This document shows, in pieces, positions 17,935 to 26,952 of a stretch of 64,000 nt of DNA (its first letter is position 1; each line of letters starts with the position of its first letter). The notes under the pieces were generated by a model. It was given only the letters and a program-made list of their open reading frames with translations, had not been told where the DNA came from and did no database searches. This DNA comes from Pseudomonadota bacterium (GTDB lineage: Bacteria > Myxococcota_A > UBA9042 > GCA-2863065), in the NCBI GenBank assembly GCA_005776725.1, contig SXOO01000016.1, positions 1-64,000 of the forward strand, in the 5' to 3' direction. The translations under genes and the position numbers were made by a program.

Positions 17935-18677
17935 ACCCGAAGCTGCCAATCCTCGTCGTCGCATCCTTCGTGGCGTGCGTCGCCTCGGCCCAGACGGCCG
18001 ACGAGATCGTGAAGAAGATGGACCACAACATGACGTTCAAGACGCGGATAGCCGACGCCTCGCTCACCGTGGAGCGGGCGGGACAGAGCCCGGATGTGCG
18101 CGCGCTGAAGATCTGGGGCCGAAACACGGACGACAGCTACACGCTGTTCCAGTCGCCAGCCCGGGACAAGGGCGTGAAGTACCTGAAGCTCGCGAAGTCG
18201 CTGCATATGTATCTGCCGCGGACGGAGAAGGTGGTCACCATCGCGGGCCACCTGCTCCGCGAGTCGATCATGGACTCCGACTTCTCGTACGAGGACATGC
18301 TCGAGGCCCGCGCGCTCCTCGCGGACTACAACGCGGTGCTCAAGGGCGAGGAGCAGATGGCGGGCGAGACCTGCTACGTGGTGGAGCTCACCGCGAAGGA
18401 CAAGTCGATCTCCTACTACCGCCGCAAGCTCTGGATCTCGAAGCGGACCTTCGTGGCCATGAAGATGGAGCGGTATGCCGAGACGGGGCTCCTGCTCAAG
18501 ACCATGACCGCCGGAGACGTGACGGAGTACGGCGGGCGCTTCTACCCGCTCCGAATCAGCATGGAGGACCACATGCGCAAGGGCTCCAAGACCACCTTCG
18601 CGCTCTCGAACGTCCAGTTCGACGCCACCATCCCGGAGAGCGTCTTCTCCCGCCGCAACCTGATGAAGACCAACTGA
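17931..18677 (+). CDS. LolA-like outer-membrane lipoprotein-sorting protein
   Basis: A 248-aa periplasmic protein with a signal peptide (MNPKLPILVVASFVACVASA) and the fold pattern of the LolA-like sorting family (PF17131 group): DEIVKKMDHNM, then paired strands KIWGRNTDDSYTLFQSPA, GVKYLKLAKSLHMYLPRTEK and SYYRRKLWISKRTFVAMK. The family carries hydrophobic cargo across the periplasm. It overlaps the second permease stop by 4 bp (ATGA) and ends the operon. Together with the barrel and ABC exporter it suggests a dedicated route for a lipid or lipoprotein from the inner to the outer membrane. Confidence 0.88.
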   Translation: MNPKLPILVVASFVACVASAQTADEIVKKMDHNMTFKTRIADASLTVERAGQSPDVRALKIWGRNTDDSYTLFQSPARDKGVKYLKLAKSLHMYLPRTEKVVTIAGHLLRESIMDSDFSYEDMLEARALLADYNAVLKGEEQMAGETCYVVELTAKDKSISYYRRKLWISKRTFVAMKMERYAETGLLLKTMTAGDVTEYGGRFYPLRISMEDHMRKGSKTTFALSNVQFDATIPESVFSRRNLMKTN

Positions 18678-18682
18678 CGCCG

Positions 18683-18695
18683 CCCCGCTGCGGGG
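18683..18695 (+). terminator. Short hairpin after the ABC/LolA-like operon
   Basis: CCCCG (18683-18687) pairs with CGGGG (18691-18695) across CTG, starting 6 bp after the operon's last stop codon and running into a G-run. The stem is short and lacks a T-tract. The remaining ~200 bp up to 18902 hold nothing recognised. Confidence 0.3.
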
Positions 18696-18901
18696 GGGGT
18701 CTTGGGAGGTCGTTCGACCCCACGGCCCGGGGTCGGGAGTGCCCAGAAAACACCCCTTCTCCACAGCCGCTGCTCGCGCTCCAGGCGAAGCCGGACCGCT
18801 CAGTTCGCGTCTTGGGCGTCACGCGAGGGGTCACGAGGCTCGGGTAGGCGACACGCACGCCGATCGCGGCGCTTGGCGCGGCGTTTGCTTCGGCCGGCTG
18901 A

Positions 18902-19846
18902 ATGCCCACCGCGTACGCTTCCCCCCAGAACGCCAACCCCGCAACCGAGTCCGCCGCGTCGCCTACCAGCGCCTCGAGCCGGACCTCCCTGCGCTCGCAG
19001 TCCTACTCCGAGGGTGCAGCCGCGTTATCGCCACGCTCCCGGGGGCCAGCCCTCGCCGAGGCGGGCCAGGGGGTGGCGGAGACCACGGCGTCTGCGGGCA
19101 CGATCGACGGCGTAGTGGCGTTGCTCGACCAGGGTCTGCTGGCCGAAGCGAAGGGGAGCCTGGAGGGCATCGTCGAGGCGGCGCGTAATGACCTGTCGTC
19201 GGATGCCACACGCGACCGCCTGAAGCAGGCGACGTCGGCGCTCGCCGTGGTCAACTCGCTGGTGGCCGCGAAGGCCGCGGTCGAAGCGGGCGCGGGCGGC
19301 GATGCGACGCGGCATCGGCAGGCAGCAGCGGCCACCTTCTCCAGAACCATCGGGCTCGACGAGGCCCTGATGACCGCGCTGGGGAAGCAGGTCGGCGTCT
19401 CCGGGGCCCAGAAGGCCCCACTCACGAACACCTCGGCCGGGCCGGCCGTCCAGGGCTATGACCCTGCTATCGGGAGGGCGCTCGCCAACCGCTCCGCCGC
19501 GATCTCGGGCGGCAATCCGATCGCACGGGGAAGGTGCTACGCGCGCGTCGCTGACGCCGTGGATGCGGTGATCGGCGGCTTCCTGTGGGGCGGGCACGCC
19601 TACATGGCCGCGAGCCAGCTGGCCGCGAAGAAGAACCTGTTCACCGAGGTCAGCGCGTCCAACCTGTCGGGGCTCCCGGCGGGGGCGATCGTGGTGTGGG
19701 CCAAGGGGAGCAGCGAGTCCGGCCACATCTCGATCGCGCTGGGTGATGGGCGTGAGTCGAGCGACTTCGTGGGCCGTCAGATGACGCGGCACTACGGCGG
19801 CGGCGCGGCGCGGGTGTTCTTGCCCAAAGGGCGCATGGGGCGCTGA
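18902..19846 (+). CDS. Putative NlpC/P60- or CHAP-like cysteine hydrolase with disordered N-terminus
   Basis: A 314-aa protein without a classical signal peptide. Residues 1-55 are Ala/Ser/Pro-rich and contain SQSYSEGAAALSP; residues ~65-150 look helical. The C-terminal ~110 residues have the order of a papain-type (NlpC/P60, CHAP) hydrolase: a cysteine in GRCYARVADAVDAV, then GLPAGAIVVWAKG and a histidine in SGHISIALGDGRESSD. Such domains usually cleave peptidoglycan. With no Sec signal, a contractile injection or other specialised export route is possible (inference). The next gene, 8 bp downstream, has a similar N-terminal motif and a second cysteine-hydrolase pattern. Confidence 0.72.
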   Translation: MPTAYASPQNANPATESAASPTSASSRTSLRSQSYSEGAAALSPRSRGPALAEAGQGVAETTASAGTIDGVVALLDQGLLAEAKGSLEGIVEAARNDLSSDATRDRLKQATSALAVVNSLVAAKAAVEAGAGGDATRHRQAAAATFSRTIGLDEALMTALGKQVGVSGAQKAPLTNTSAGPAVQGYDPAIGRALANRSAAISGGNPIARGRCYARVADAVDAVIGGFLWGGHAYMAASQLAAKKNLFTEVSASNLSGLPAGAIVVWAKGSSESGHISIALGDGRESSDFVGRQMTRHYGGGAARVFLPKGRMGR

Positions 19847-19854
19847 GACACCGT

Positions 19855-20535
19855 ATGTCTGAGCCCACCAAGACGGAGAAACGACCAGCCCCCGCGGCGA
19901 CGCCCGCCAAGTCCCCGAGCAACGCCGCCGCGCCGCGCTCTTCGTCGCCTGCGGTAGGATACGCGGAGGGGAAGGCGCAACAGCAGCCGCCAGCCTCCAA
20001 GGCTGCCGCTGCAGCCACCGCCAGGTCACAGGTCGAGGCAGTCGGTCCGTCTCAGACGATCAACGCGGGCGACGAGCTCTCGCGGCTCTACGTGGCGTTC
20101 GAGGCGTCAACCGGGTCGAAGACCTTCTATGGCGGCGCGTTGAGCTGGCTCAACAACCTGGTGGCCAGCGCAGAGCGAGTGGGAGACGCCGTAACGGGCG
20201 ACACGGAGCGGACGTGGTGGGGGTGCGCCGACGCGGCGCCGGCCCTGCTCTCGTACTTCCAGTCGAACTACAAGGGCGGCGACTACAAGTTCGAGCTGCT
20301 CACCAGCCGTAACGTCATGGGCCTGCAGCACAATCAGGTGGTGGCGGTCCCGAAGTCGGGCTCACCCCGCGTGTTCGACCCCTGGGCCGGCGGCGAGGTG
20401 CCGTACAGCCGGCACCACGACGACACCCTCATCGCCGTAGGCCAGGCGCTCGAGCTCGTGGTGACCCAGAGCATCGAGCCCACCGGCCACGGCGACAGCC
20501 GCGCGGTCACGGGCAATCAACGCCTGGTGCCGTAG
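19855..20535 (+). CDS. Putative papain-like cysteine hydrolase with disordered N-terminus
   Basis: A 226-aa protein, no signal peptide. Residues 1-65 are Ala/Pro/Ser/Lys-rich with VGYAEGKAQQQP, matching the SYSEGAAALSP motif of the gene 8 bp upstream. The C-terminal part shows a Cys-His-Asp order: WWGCADAAPALLSYF, LQHNQVVAVPK and RVFDPWAG, as in papain- or transglutaminase-like folds. The paired arrangement and shared N-terminal motif suggest that both are cargo of the same delivery machine or act on the same substrate; there is no known function. It converges on the RHS gene, separated by the third 62-bp element. Confidence 0.7.
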   Translation: MSEPTKTEKRPAPAATPAKSPSNAAAPRSSSPAVGYAEGKAQQQPPASKAAAAATARSQVEAVGPSQTINAGDELSRLYVAFEASTGSKTFYGGALSWLNNLVASAERVGDAVTGDTERTWWGCADAAPALLSYFQSNYKGGDYKFELLTSRNVMGLQHNQVVAVPKSGSPRVFDPWAGGEVPYSRHHDDTLIAVGQALELVVTQSIEPTGHGDSRAVTGNQRLVP

Positions 20536-20565
20536 GGCACTTCAGCGCGCCGCAGCGGCTCCACA

Positions 20566-20627
20566 ATTCACCGGAGCGCGGGAGCGCGGAGGTGAACCGG
20601 GCCGGGGAGCTCTGCTGCCCCGGCCCC
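20566..20627 (-). repeat. Third copy of the 62-bp double-hairpin element, inverted
   Basis: Reverse complement of the element at 12738-12799 with a single mismatch. It lies between the convergent hydrolase and RHS genes, where its GGGCCGGGG/CCCCGGCCC stem could also stop transcription from both sides. The ~85 bp flanking it hold nothing else recognised. Confidence 0.85.
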
Positions 20628-20682
20628 AGCGCGAATTCGAGGCGGACGCTTCTTGCCGCGGCGGTCCTTCGCCCCCAAACCC

Positions 20683-23600
20683 TCAGTGCAGTGAGACCGG
20701 CGTCCACGACCCGTACGGCCCCGTAGGCGCCGGTGCGTTCGCGTAGTTGGCCGGGGTCGACAGGCCCACGGGCGTGTTGGCGTAATTCGCGGGCGTGTTG
20801 AGCCCAGAGGGGACGCTGACGTAGGTGGCGACCTGGCCGAGGCCCGAGGGCGCGTTGGCGTAGGTGGCGGGGTGCCACTGGGGTACGTTGGCGTACGTCG
20901 CGGTGTGCCCTTCGGGGGCGTTGGCGTAGTTGGAGGACGGCCCGGTGGCCGGCGTCCTGGAGTAGAGGCTCGGGGTCTTGGCGTAGAGGCTCGGGGTCTT
21001 GGCGTAGAGACTCGGGGTCCTGGCGTACAGGTTGGGCGTCCTCCCGTACGCGTTGGGCGTGCGCGCGTAGTTACCGCCGACGGCGCCACCGGTGCGCGCG
21101 TACATCGGCATGATTGGAGACCCGTAGATGTGGCCGCCACGGCTCGGGGACAACACCGCCCTCCCGTAGATGTTGCCGTCGGCCACCCGCGACTGGCCCG
21201 TTGCCTGTGCGGAGGCGTAATTCCCCCCCGCGGCCGCATAGGCCGGGCTCGCCGCGTAGTCCGCGCTTCCGGCCGCAGCCGCCGCATAGGTCGCGCTCGC
21301 ATCGCCGTAGCGCGCGTTCCCGGCCGCGGCGCCGGCTCCACCGCCGCGCCCGCCGAGGCGGCGGCCCAACGACTTCATGGCGTTCACCAGTTTCCCTGCG
21401 AGGCCCAGGGGATCGACGGCGTTCGCGAAGTTCCCTGCCACGTACGCGTAGTCGGTGGTGGACTCCCCGAGGCGCGAGACGAGAGTCTCCGTGGGCCGCT
21501 CGAACAGCGGATCGATCGACATCCAGCGACCCGTCACGGGATCGAGGCAGCGCGCGGCAAAGCTGACCAGCCCAGTGGACTGGTCGTGCTCCTGCCCCGT
21601 GAAGCCGTATCGGTCGACCCACCCGGTGTCCGTCTGCAGGGTGCCGGTCGCATGGAACGCCCGCGAGCCGGTCACGTCGCCGACCGCGTCTGTGGCCAGC
21701 GCGACGCTGCCGAGGTGGTCCCGGTGGAGCCAGGTGGTGGTCTCGCCATCTTCCTCCAGGAGCAGCCGCCGCGCGGCCGCGCTGAGCAGCGCCCGAGGCG
21801 CCGAGGGCTCGACGCTGGTCGTGACGATCCCCTCCGCGGCGGCCCAGCTCATCCAGGCATCCGCCGCGTGGATCTCACCGTCAGGGGAGAGCGCGGGGGC
21901 CACGTCGCTGTAGACCAGGGCCTGGAGCGCCGTGGTCTCCGTGCGCGCCAGGCGCGCTCCGCCGGAGCGGACGTACGTGACGGAGACGCCGTCGCGCACC
22001 TCGAAGTCCGGAGCGATATAGAGCGTGGTCTCGTCGCCGTGCTCGACCTTGGCCACCCGCTGAGCGCCCGCGCCGTGCACCGAGCGGAGGAGCTCCTCAC
22101 CTCCCTGAGCCAGCGCGGCGCGGTCCATCCGACCGAAGGCGTCCCACGCGTACGTGTGCGGGCCGCGCTTCACGACGTGGCCCGCTTCGTCGTACTCGAA
22201 GCTGAGGGACCCAGCCGTCTTCACCGCGTTGGGCGACCCGTAGGTGTAGCTGCCCACGTCCGCCGGGCTCCCGGCTACGCTCGAGGTCTTCTTCAAGAGG
22301 TTGTCGAGCGCGTCGAAGTCGAAGCTCAGCGACTCTCCGGCCTGCGTCACCTCGGTGAGGCGATACCAGGCGTCGTACTCGAGCTGGCTGGACGCGCCGC
22401 CGGACGCGCTGAGGTCCTGGACGCCGAGCAGGTTGCCCACGCGGGAGCGCGTGTACTGGGTGCCCTGGAGCACCACGCCGGCGCGCGCCGTGCGCGCCTC
22501 GCTGAGGCGCATCCGGGCGTCGTAGCTGAGCTCCTCCTTCACACCATTCGCGAGGTTCATGCCCGCGAGGAGCCCGCGACCGTCGTAGGTGAAGCTGGCG
22601 ACGTAGCCGTCGATCGCCGTGAGCCGTGACGCGTTGTCGTAGCTGGAGGCGAGCACCGTACCGTCCGGCTGCACGGTCTCCACGATCCGGTCCGCGTTGT
22701 CGTAGGTGAAGGTCTGCTCGTAGTCGAAGTCGCCGAGGCTCCTCATGCGCCAGGCGGAGCGCCCGCGGACGTCGTAGCCGTGCCACTCACGACCAGCGCC
22801 GCTCAGACCCGGCAGCGGGTACGTCACCGCGGAGAGCGCACCAGGCAAGTGGGTGCACAACGCCGTGTCACACCCGGCCGGCGCCTGGTCGTACGTCCAA
22901 GTGATGAGGGTCCCGGGCTTGTCCGACTCCGCCCACCGCGCCACGGGCCGGTTCAGGCCGTCGTAGGTGGTGAGGGTGACCACGCCGCGGTCGTCCGTCT
23001 CGCGGACCACGTTCCCGGCGTCATCGTACACGGTGCTGCTGGTGCCGCTGCTGTTCGGCCCCTCGGCGGTGAGGACCCGACCGAGGAGGTCGAAGGTCTG
23101 CACCCGCGCGTTTCCTGCGGGGTCCAACACCCTGACGAGCCGGCCCAGCGGGTCGTAGCGCAGATGCACGCTCGACGCCTGTCCGGGGCTGAGCTCGCGC
23201 TCGATCGCCACCACCTTGCCGAGGCCGTTCGACCGGATCGTCTGGGGCGTGTCGTGGTGCGGGCTGGAGGGGTCGGAGTCTTCCTCGTCAAACGCGAGCT
23301 GCGCCAGGGGCTCGTAGCTCATGCGCGAGACGGAGCGTGAGCCGTAGAGCGCCTCATCGGGCTCTCGGGTCTCGATCGGCCGATTCGCGGCGTCGTAGGT
23401 GGTGTCTGCCGCCAGCGTCCCGGCCGGTACGGTCGCTTCGCAGGCTCCGGTCGACGCCGTGAAGGGTTGATACACCCGCACCGGCGCGTTTCGAACGTTG
23501 AAGATCGAGAGTCCGGTCACCTGGTACTTGCCAGCAGCCAGGCGAGTCCGCGATTGGACGGTGCGACCCTTGCCGTCGAGACATGTTACGGACTCGAGGT

Positions 23601-26600
23601 CGAGCGCGCCGCCCACGGCGGAGCGCGCCTTCGTCACCACCCGCGAGACCGGGCTCGCCAGCTCGTAGCTGTGGACCTGCGACGGGGACTCGAGGGAGTC
23701 ACCCGGCTGGACCACCTCGGCCAGGCGTCCGAACTCGTCGTACGTGTAGTACGTGGAGCGCCTCGGCGTGACCGCGACGCCGTCCTTCACGCGCATCCAC
23801 GCCGTGGCCTCGACCGGCTTGTCGAAGAGGGGCTCGTACTGGAGCTCTTGGCGGAGCTGGGTGGCGCCCGTGTACACGTCGACCTGCCGCACTCGCAAGC
23901 CGGTGTCGTCATACACGTACACGCGGCGGTGCCCGGTGCTGCTCGGCGCGCCCAGCGGATCGAGGCTCTCGGCCACCATTCCGTCTGTGTTGTAACGGAG
24001 CCGAGAGGCAGCGATCACGTCCGCGGAGTCGGCGCTCCTCTTCACGGTCACCCGGGTCACCAGGCCCTGGCTGAGCTGCCCGGCCGGCAGCCCGACGAAG
24101 TCCGCCCCGTCGTAATAGGTGTTGCTCTCGGTAGTTGCGCCGCCGGCCACCCCGTAGCTGCGGACACGCACCGGGGCGTGCACGATCCACCGGCTCTGCG
24201 TGGAGCCCGCGGGGGGCACGTAGGTGGTCTCGGTGGTGGTCTCGTCACCGAGACAGCTGGGCCCGCAGGGCGCGCCGAACTCAGTCGTCCCGAGCCCCGC
24301 CGAACAAGGCGGACACGCGCCACCGCCGATGGAGACCACGCCCCGATTCACCACCTTCGTCGCGTTCCCGTAGCCGTCCCACGTTGTCTCTGACTCGGTG
24401 GCGATCCAGCGGCTGGCCTCGAGGCCCTCCTGGACCTCGACCCGAGACTTTGTGGGGCAGATATGCCGGATCGGCAGCTCCGGGTCCCCGGTCACACCGC
24501 CTACGGGGCAATCGGAGTATGTGTTCTCGGTGCGGGAGAGCGTGCGTCCGCCCGAGCTCACGGTCGACTCGACGAGCAGGCCCTTCCGGTAGTCGTCTGC
24601 TGCGCCCACGTCGAAGGTGGCCCGAGTCTCTCCGCCCTCCTGGTGCTCGTCGCCCACCAGCACCTCCTCGGCGTGCTCGTAGCCGCGGAACTGCTTCTCG
24701 GCGCCCGAGTAGAACCCGTCGTGATACGCCTGCCGGGTCACCTCCCGAACATCGGGGGCGAGGGCCTCGTATCTCACCAGCTCATCGACGACGATCATCG
24801 GGTGGGGCAGCGGGTACGACCAGCTCTTCCCCGCGGCCAGGTCCCGCGCCAGATGCGCCACCGACGTGCCGTACTTCACCTCGGTCACGGCGCCGAGCCC
24901 GTTCTCGATGCGGTTCAAGAGGTTCGGACGAACCGGATAGAGCTCAAGGTACCGCACCCTCCCGTCGCCATCCAGCCACACGATGTCTGTGGAGCCGCTG
25001 CCGTTCATGTCTGCGAAGAGGACCGTGGTGTCGACCTTACGCTCGGGGATCTGGGCCCCGCCGAGGTCGGCCGAGGTGATGGTCTTGAGCGGCATGAAGC
25101 GCTCGCCGTTGCGGCTGAGCGCCACTTGGACGGTGGTGCCGGAGACGATCACGAGGTCGGCCAGCGCGTCCCCGTTGAGGTCTTCCAGCTCGGCCACGGG
25201 CAGCGTCGCGGCGGTGGTGGGCACGTTCTCGACGAGGATCCAGGCGCCCCACTTGCCCCAGCCGAGGTTGAGGCGGTAGCGGACGATCCCCGGGGACATC
25301 ACTACGGGGTCCAGGAGCCCATCGCCGTTCATGTCGATGAGGTCCAGGTTCGACGCGGCGAAGCCCTCGCCGATGGCCTCGGTCTCTTGGTCCAGCTCGA
25401 AGCCCTGGGCGCCGAGATTCCGGTAGATCTGGGTGCTGTCCAGCGTGGACTTGATGACGTCGATCCGCTTGTCGTTGTCGTAGTCGACGAACCGGAGCGT
25501 CTTCAGCTGCTCCTCGGCGCTCGGATCGAAGTCGGCGGCGAAGTCCGGGCCTGTCCCTTCGGCGATCGGCACCGCGGGGCCCCAGTCGCCGGAGCCGGTG
25601 TTCGGCAAGTAGCTCGCGTTCTTCCCGTCCAACAGATCCGAGAGACCGTCGCCGTTCACGTCCAGCGTCTGCACCCAGCCGGTGCCCAGACGAAAGCTTG
25701 AGGTGCCGTGTTGCGAGGTGGTGGGCGGAGCGAACGCGGTGGTGCCGGTCTCCGACGGGACGCCCAGGTGGATCTGGTGGTTGCCGTCGACCGGCGTGCT
25801 CACGAGGTCGGGCAGGGCATTGCCGTCCAGGTCCACGAGGGTGGCGCGCCCGGTGCTGACGTTGACGTTCGTGTCGCCGAGGTCGACCAGGAAGGGCGAC
25901 TGGCACCCTGCGCCGGCGCAGACCCCGCCCAGCGCCTGCGAGTACGAGAAGTCGAACACGACGGGGTAGACGCCCCCCTGGTGGCCCAGCGAGCGGACGC
26001 GGGTGAGGCGCGTGAAGCCGCCCGACTCGTCGTAGGGCTGGTACGTGAGCTCGTAGCGCCGAATCCGGTCGGTGCCGGAGAAGACCGAGAGGGTCTTCAG
26101 CCGCTTCATGAGCCGCACCTCGAAGCCCGGCTTCGCATCCGAGAGGTGGGCGGTCCCGCCGGCGTCAGCGGCGTCCTCGTAGGCGCAGGTGACCGAGTAA
26201 CGAGGCTCGCCGTCCTGGCCGTGTACCCAGCCGATCCGTTGCATCAAGGAGACGACGCCCGACTTCGTGTACTCGTAGCGGAGCGCATGCCCGAAGGGAT
26301 CGGTCTGCTCTACGAGGTGGTACTTGTAGGTCCCGGCCGGCCCGCTGACGCGCGCGCTGGGGACCAGCGTGCCATCCGCCTTGGCCCCGAAAGTGGCGAC
26401 GTGCCCGTTCGGGTACTCGGCGACCCAGTACCCCTCGGCGCCGGACCCCGCGCTCTTCCAGGTGTAGCGGATGAACGACCCCTCGTAGCGGTGTCGATAG
26501 ACCGGCGGGTTGGAGCCGGGCACGCGCACCAGCTGTTGGCCAGCGAGGCCCGCGAAGTCGTCGTCGAGGTCGTATCGCGGCAGGCCGCGGTACGTCATGC

Positions 26601-26922
26601 GCTCCACGGTGGGCATGTCGAGCTCCCACCCCATGCCGACCACGGAGGTGCCGCCGCCGGACGAGTAGGTGAGCGCCAGCGACGGTACGAGCCCGTCGAA
26701 GCCGTCGGGGACCTCCACCGGCACCGAAGTGGTCATCGCGCCCATGTTGAGCGAGAGACCCACGTTCTCCCCGAGGCCCTCGAGCGAGCCGGGGCCCGAT
26801 GGGAGGCTCACCCGATCGTCGGAGACCCCGGTCTGTGCGTTGGACGCCGAGGCGCAGAGCATGGCCGCCAGCACGACGAGGCGGCGCCGAGCGGTATCAC
26901 CGGGCTGTGAGGCTGTGAACAT
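20683..26922 (-). CDS. SpvB/TcdB/RHS-repeat protein with tyrosine-rich repeat tail
   Basis: A 2079-aa exported protein with a signal peptide (LVVLAAMLCASASNAQ). Domains in order: SpvB-type N-terminus (~40-300; SLPSGPGSLEGLGE, VPSLALTYSSGGG), six FG-GAP/VCBS-like repeats (DLDGNALPDL, DVNGDGLSDLL, DMNGDGLLDPV), a TcdB middle domain (ENGLGAVTEVKYGTS, HPMIVVDELVRYE, KQFRGYEHAEE), many YD repeats (~1000-1750) and an RHS core ending DYAYVAGNFANAVDPLGL. This is the TcB-TcC layout of Tc toxins in one chain. RHS proteins carry a variable cargo after the core; here it is a 238-residue low-complexity tail with 21 Tyr, including TPSLYAK heptads, and no recognisable enzyme. GAGGA before the ATG at 26922 sets the start. 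Last gene of a five-gene operon. Confidence 0.93.
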   Translation of the reverse strand: MFTASQPGDTARRRLVVLAAMLCASASNAQTGVSDDRVSLPSGPGSLEGLGENVGLSLNMGAMTTSVPVEVPDGFDGLVPSLALTYSSGGGTSVVGMGWELDMPTVERMTYRGLPRYDLDDDFAGLAGQQLVRVPGSNPPVYRHRYEGSFIRYTWKSAGSGAEGYWVAEYPNGHVATFGAKADGTLVPSARVSGPAGTYKYHLVEQTDPFGHALRYEYTKSGVVSLMQRIGWVHGQDGEPRYSVTCAYEDAADAGGTAHLSDAKPGFEVRLMKRLKTLSVFSGTDRIRRYELTYQPYDESGGFTRLTRVRSLGHQGGVYPVVFDFSYSQALGGVCAGAGCQSPFLVDLGDTNVNVSTGRATLVDLDGNALPDLVSTPVDGNHQIHLGVPSETGTTAFAPPTTSQHGTSSFRLGTGWVQTLDVNGDGLSDLLDGKNASYLPNTGSGDWGPAVPIAEGTGPDFAADFDPSAEEQLKTLRFVDYDNDKRIDVIKSTLDSTQIYRNLGAQGFELDQETEAIGEGFAASNLDLIDMNGDGLLDPVVMSPGIVRYRLNLGWGKWGAWILVENVPTTAATLPVAELEDLNGDALADLVIVSGTTVQVALSRNGERFMPLKTITSADLGGAQIPERKVDTTVLFADMNGSGSTDIVWLDGDGRVRYLELYPVRPNLLNRIENGLGAVTEVKYGTSVAHLARDLAAGKSWSYPLPHPMIVVDELVRYEALAPDVREVTRQAYHDGFYSGAEKQFRGYEHAEEVLVGDEHQEGGETRATFDVGAADDYRKGLLVESTVSSGGRTLSRTENTYSDCPVGGVTGDPELPIRHICPTKSRVEVQEGLEASRWIATESETTWDGYGNATKVVNRGVVSIGGGACPPCSAGLGTTEFGAPCGPSCLGDETTTETTYVPPAGSTQSRWIVHAPVRVRSYGVAGGATTESNTYYDGADFVGLPAGQLSQGLVTRVTVKRSADSADVIAASRLRYNTDGMVAESLDPLGAPSSTGHRRVYVYDDTGLRVRQVDVYTGATQLRQELQYEPLFDKPVEATAWMRVKDGVAVTPRRSTYYTYDEFGRLAEVVQPGDSLESPSQVHSYELASPVSRVVTKARSAVGGALDLESVTCLDGKGRTVQSRTRLAAGKYQVTGLSIFNVRNAPVRVYQPFTASTGACEATVPAGTLAADTTYDAANRPIETREPDEALYGSRSVSRMSYEPLAQLAFDEEDSDPSSPHHDTPQTIRSNGLGKVVAIERELSPGQASSVHLRYDPLGRLVRVLDPAGNARVQTFDLLGRVLTAEGPNSSGTSSTVYDDAGNVVRETDDRGVVTLTTYDGLNRPVARWAESDKPGTLITWTYDQAPAGCDTALCTHLPGALSAVTYPLPGLSGAGREWHGYDVRGRSAWRMRSLGDFDYEQTFTYDNADRIVETVQPDGTVLASSYDNASRLTAIDGYVASFTYDGRGLLAGMNLANGVKEELSYDARMRLSEARTARAGVVLQGTQYTRSRVGNLLGVQDLSASGGASSQLEYDAWYRLTEVTQAGESLSFDFDALDNLLKKTSSVAGSPADVGSYTYGSPNAVKTAGSLSFEYDEAGHVVKRGPHTYAWDAFGRMDRAALAQGGEELLRSVHGAGAQRVAKVEHGDETTLYIAPDFEVRDGVSVTYVRSGGARLARTETTALQALVYSDVAPALSPDGEIHAADAWMSWAAAEGIVTTSVEPSAPRALLSAAARRLLLEEDGETTTWLHRDHLGSVALATDAVGDVTGSRAFHATGTLQTDTGWVDRYGFTGQEHDQSTGLVSFAARCLDPVTGRWMSIDPLFERPTETLVSRLGESTTDYAYVAGNFANAVDPLGLAGKLVNAMKSLGRRLGGRGGGAGAAAGNARYGDASATYAAAAAGSADYAASPAYAAAGGNYASAQATGQSRVADGNIYGRAVLSPSRGGHIYGSPIMPMYARTGGAVGGNYARTPNAYGRTPNLYARTPSLYAKTPSLYAKTPSLYSRTPATGPSSNYANAPEGHTATYANVPQWHPATYANAPSGLGQVATYVSVPSGLNTPANYANTPVGLSTPANYANAPAPTGPYGSWTPVSLH
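20962..21045 (-). repeat. 21-bp coding repeats for the TPSLYAK heptads
   Basis: Four consecutive 21-bp units (20962, 20983, 21004, 21025), the first two identical and the others diverged, encode heptads of the form [TR]PSLYA[KR]. They lie inside the tail of the RHS protein and keep the frame, so copy-number change would alter tail length without truncation. Confidence 0.85.
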
Positions 26923-26952
26923 GAGTCTTCCTCGCTGAAAGGCGCCCATCGC

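Noticed and set aside
20566-20627. Simple terminator only
   Set aside because: The stem could stop transcription, but the same 62-bp sequence occurs twice in a divergent region, so it is primarily a dispersed repeat.
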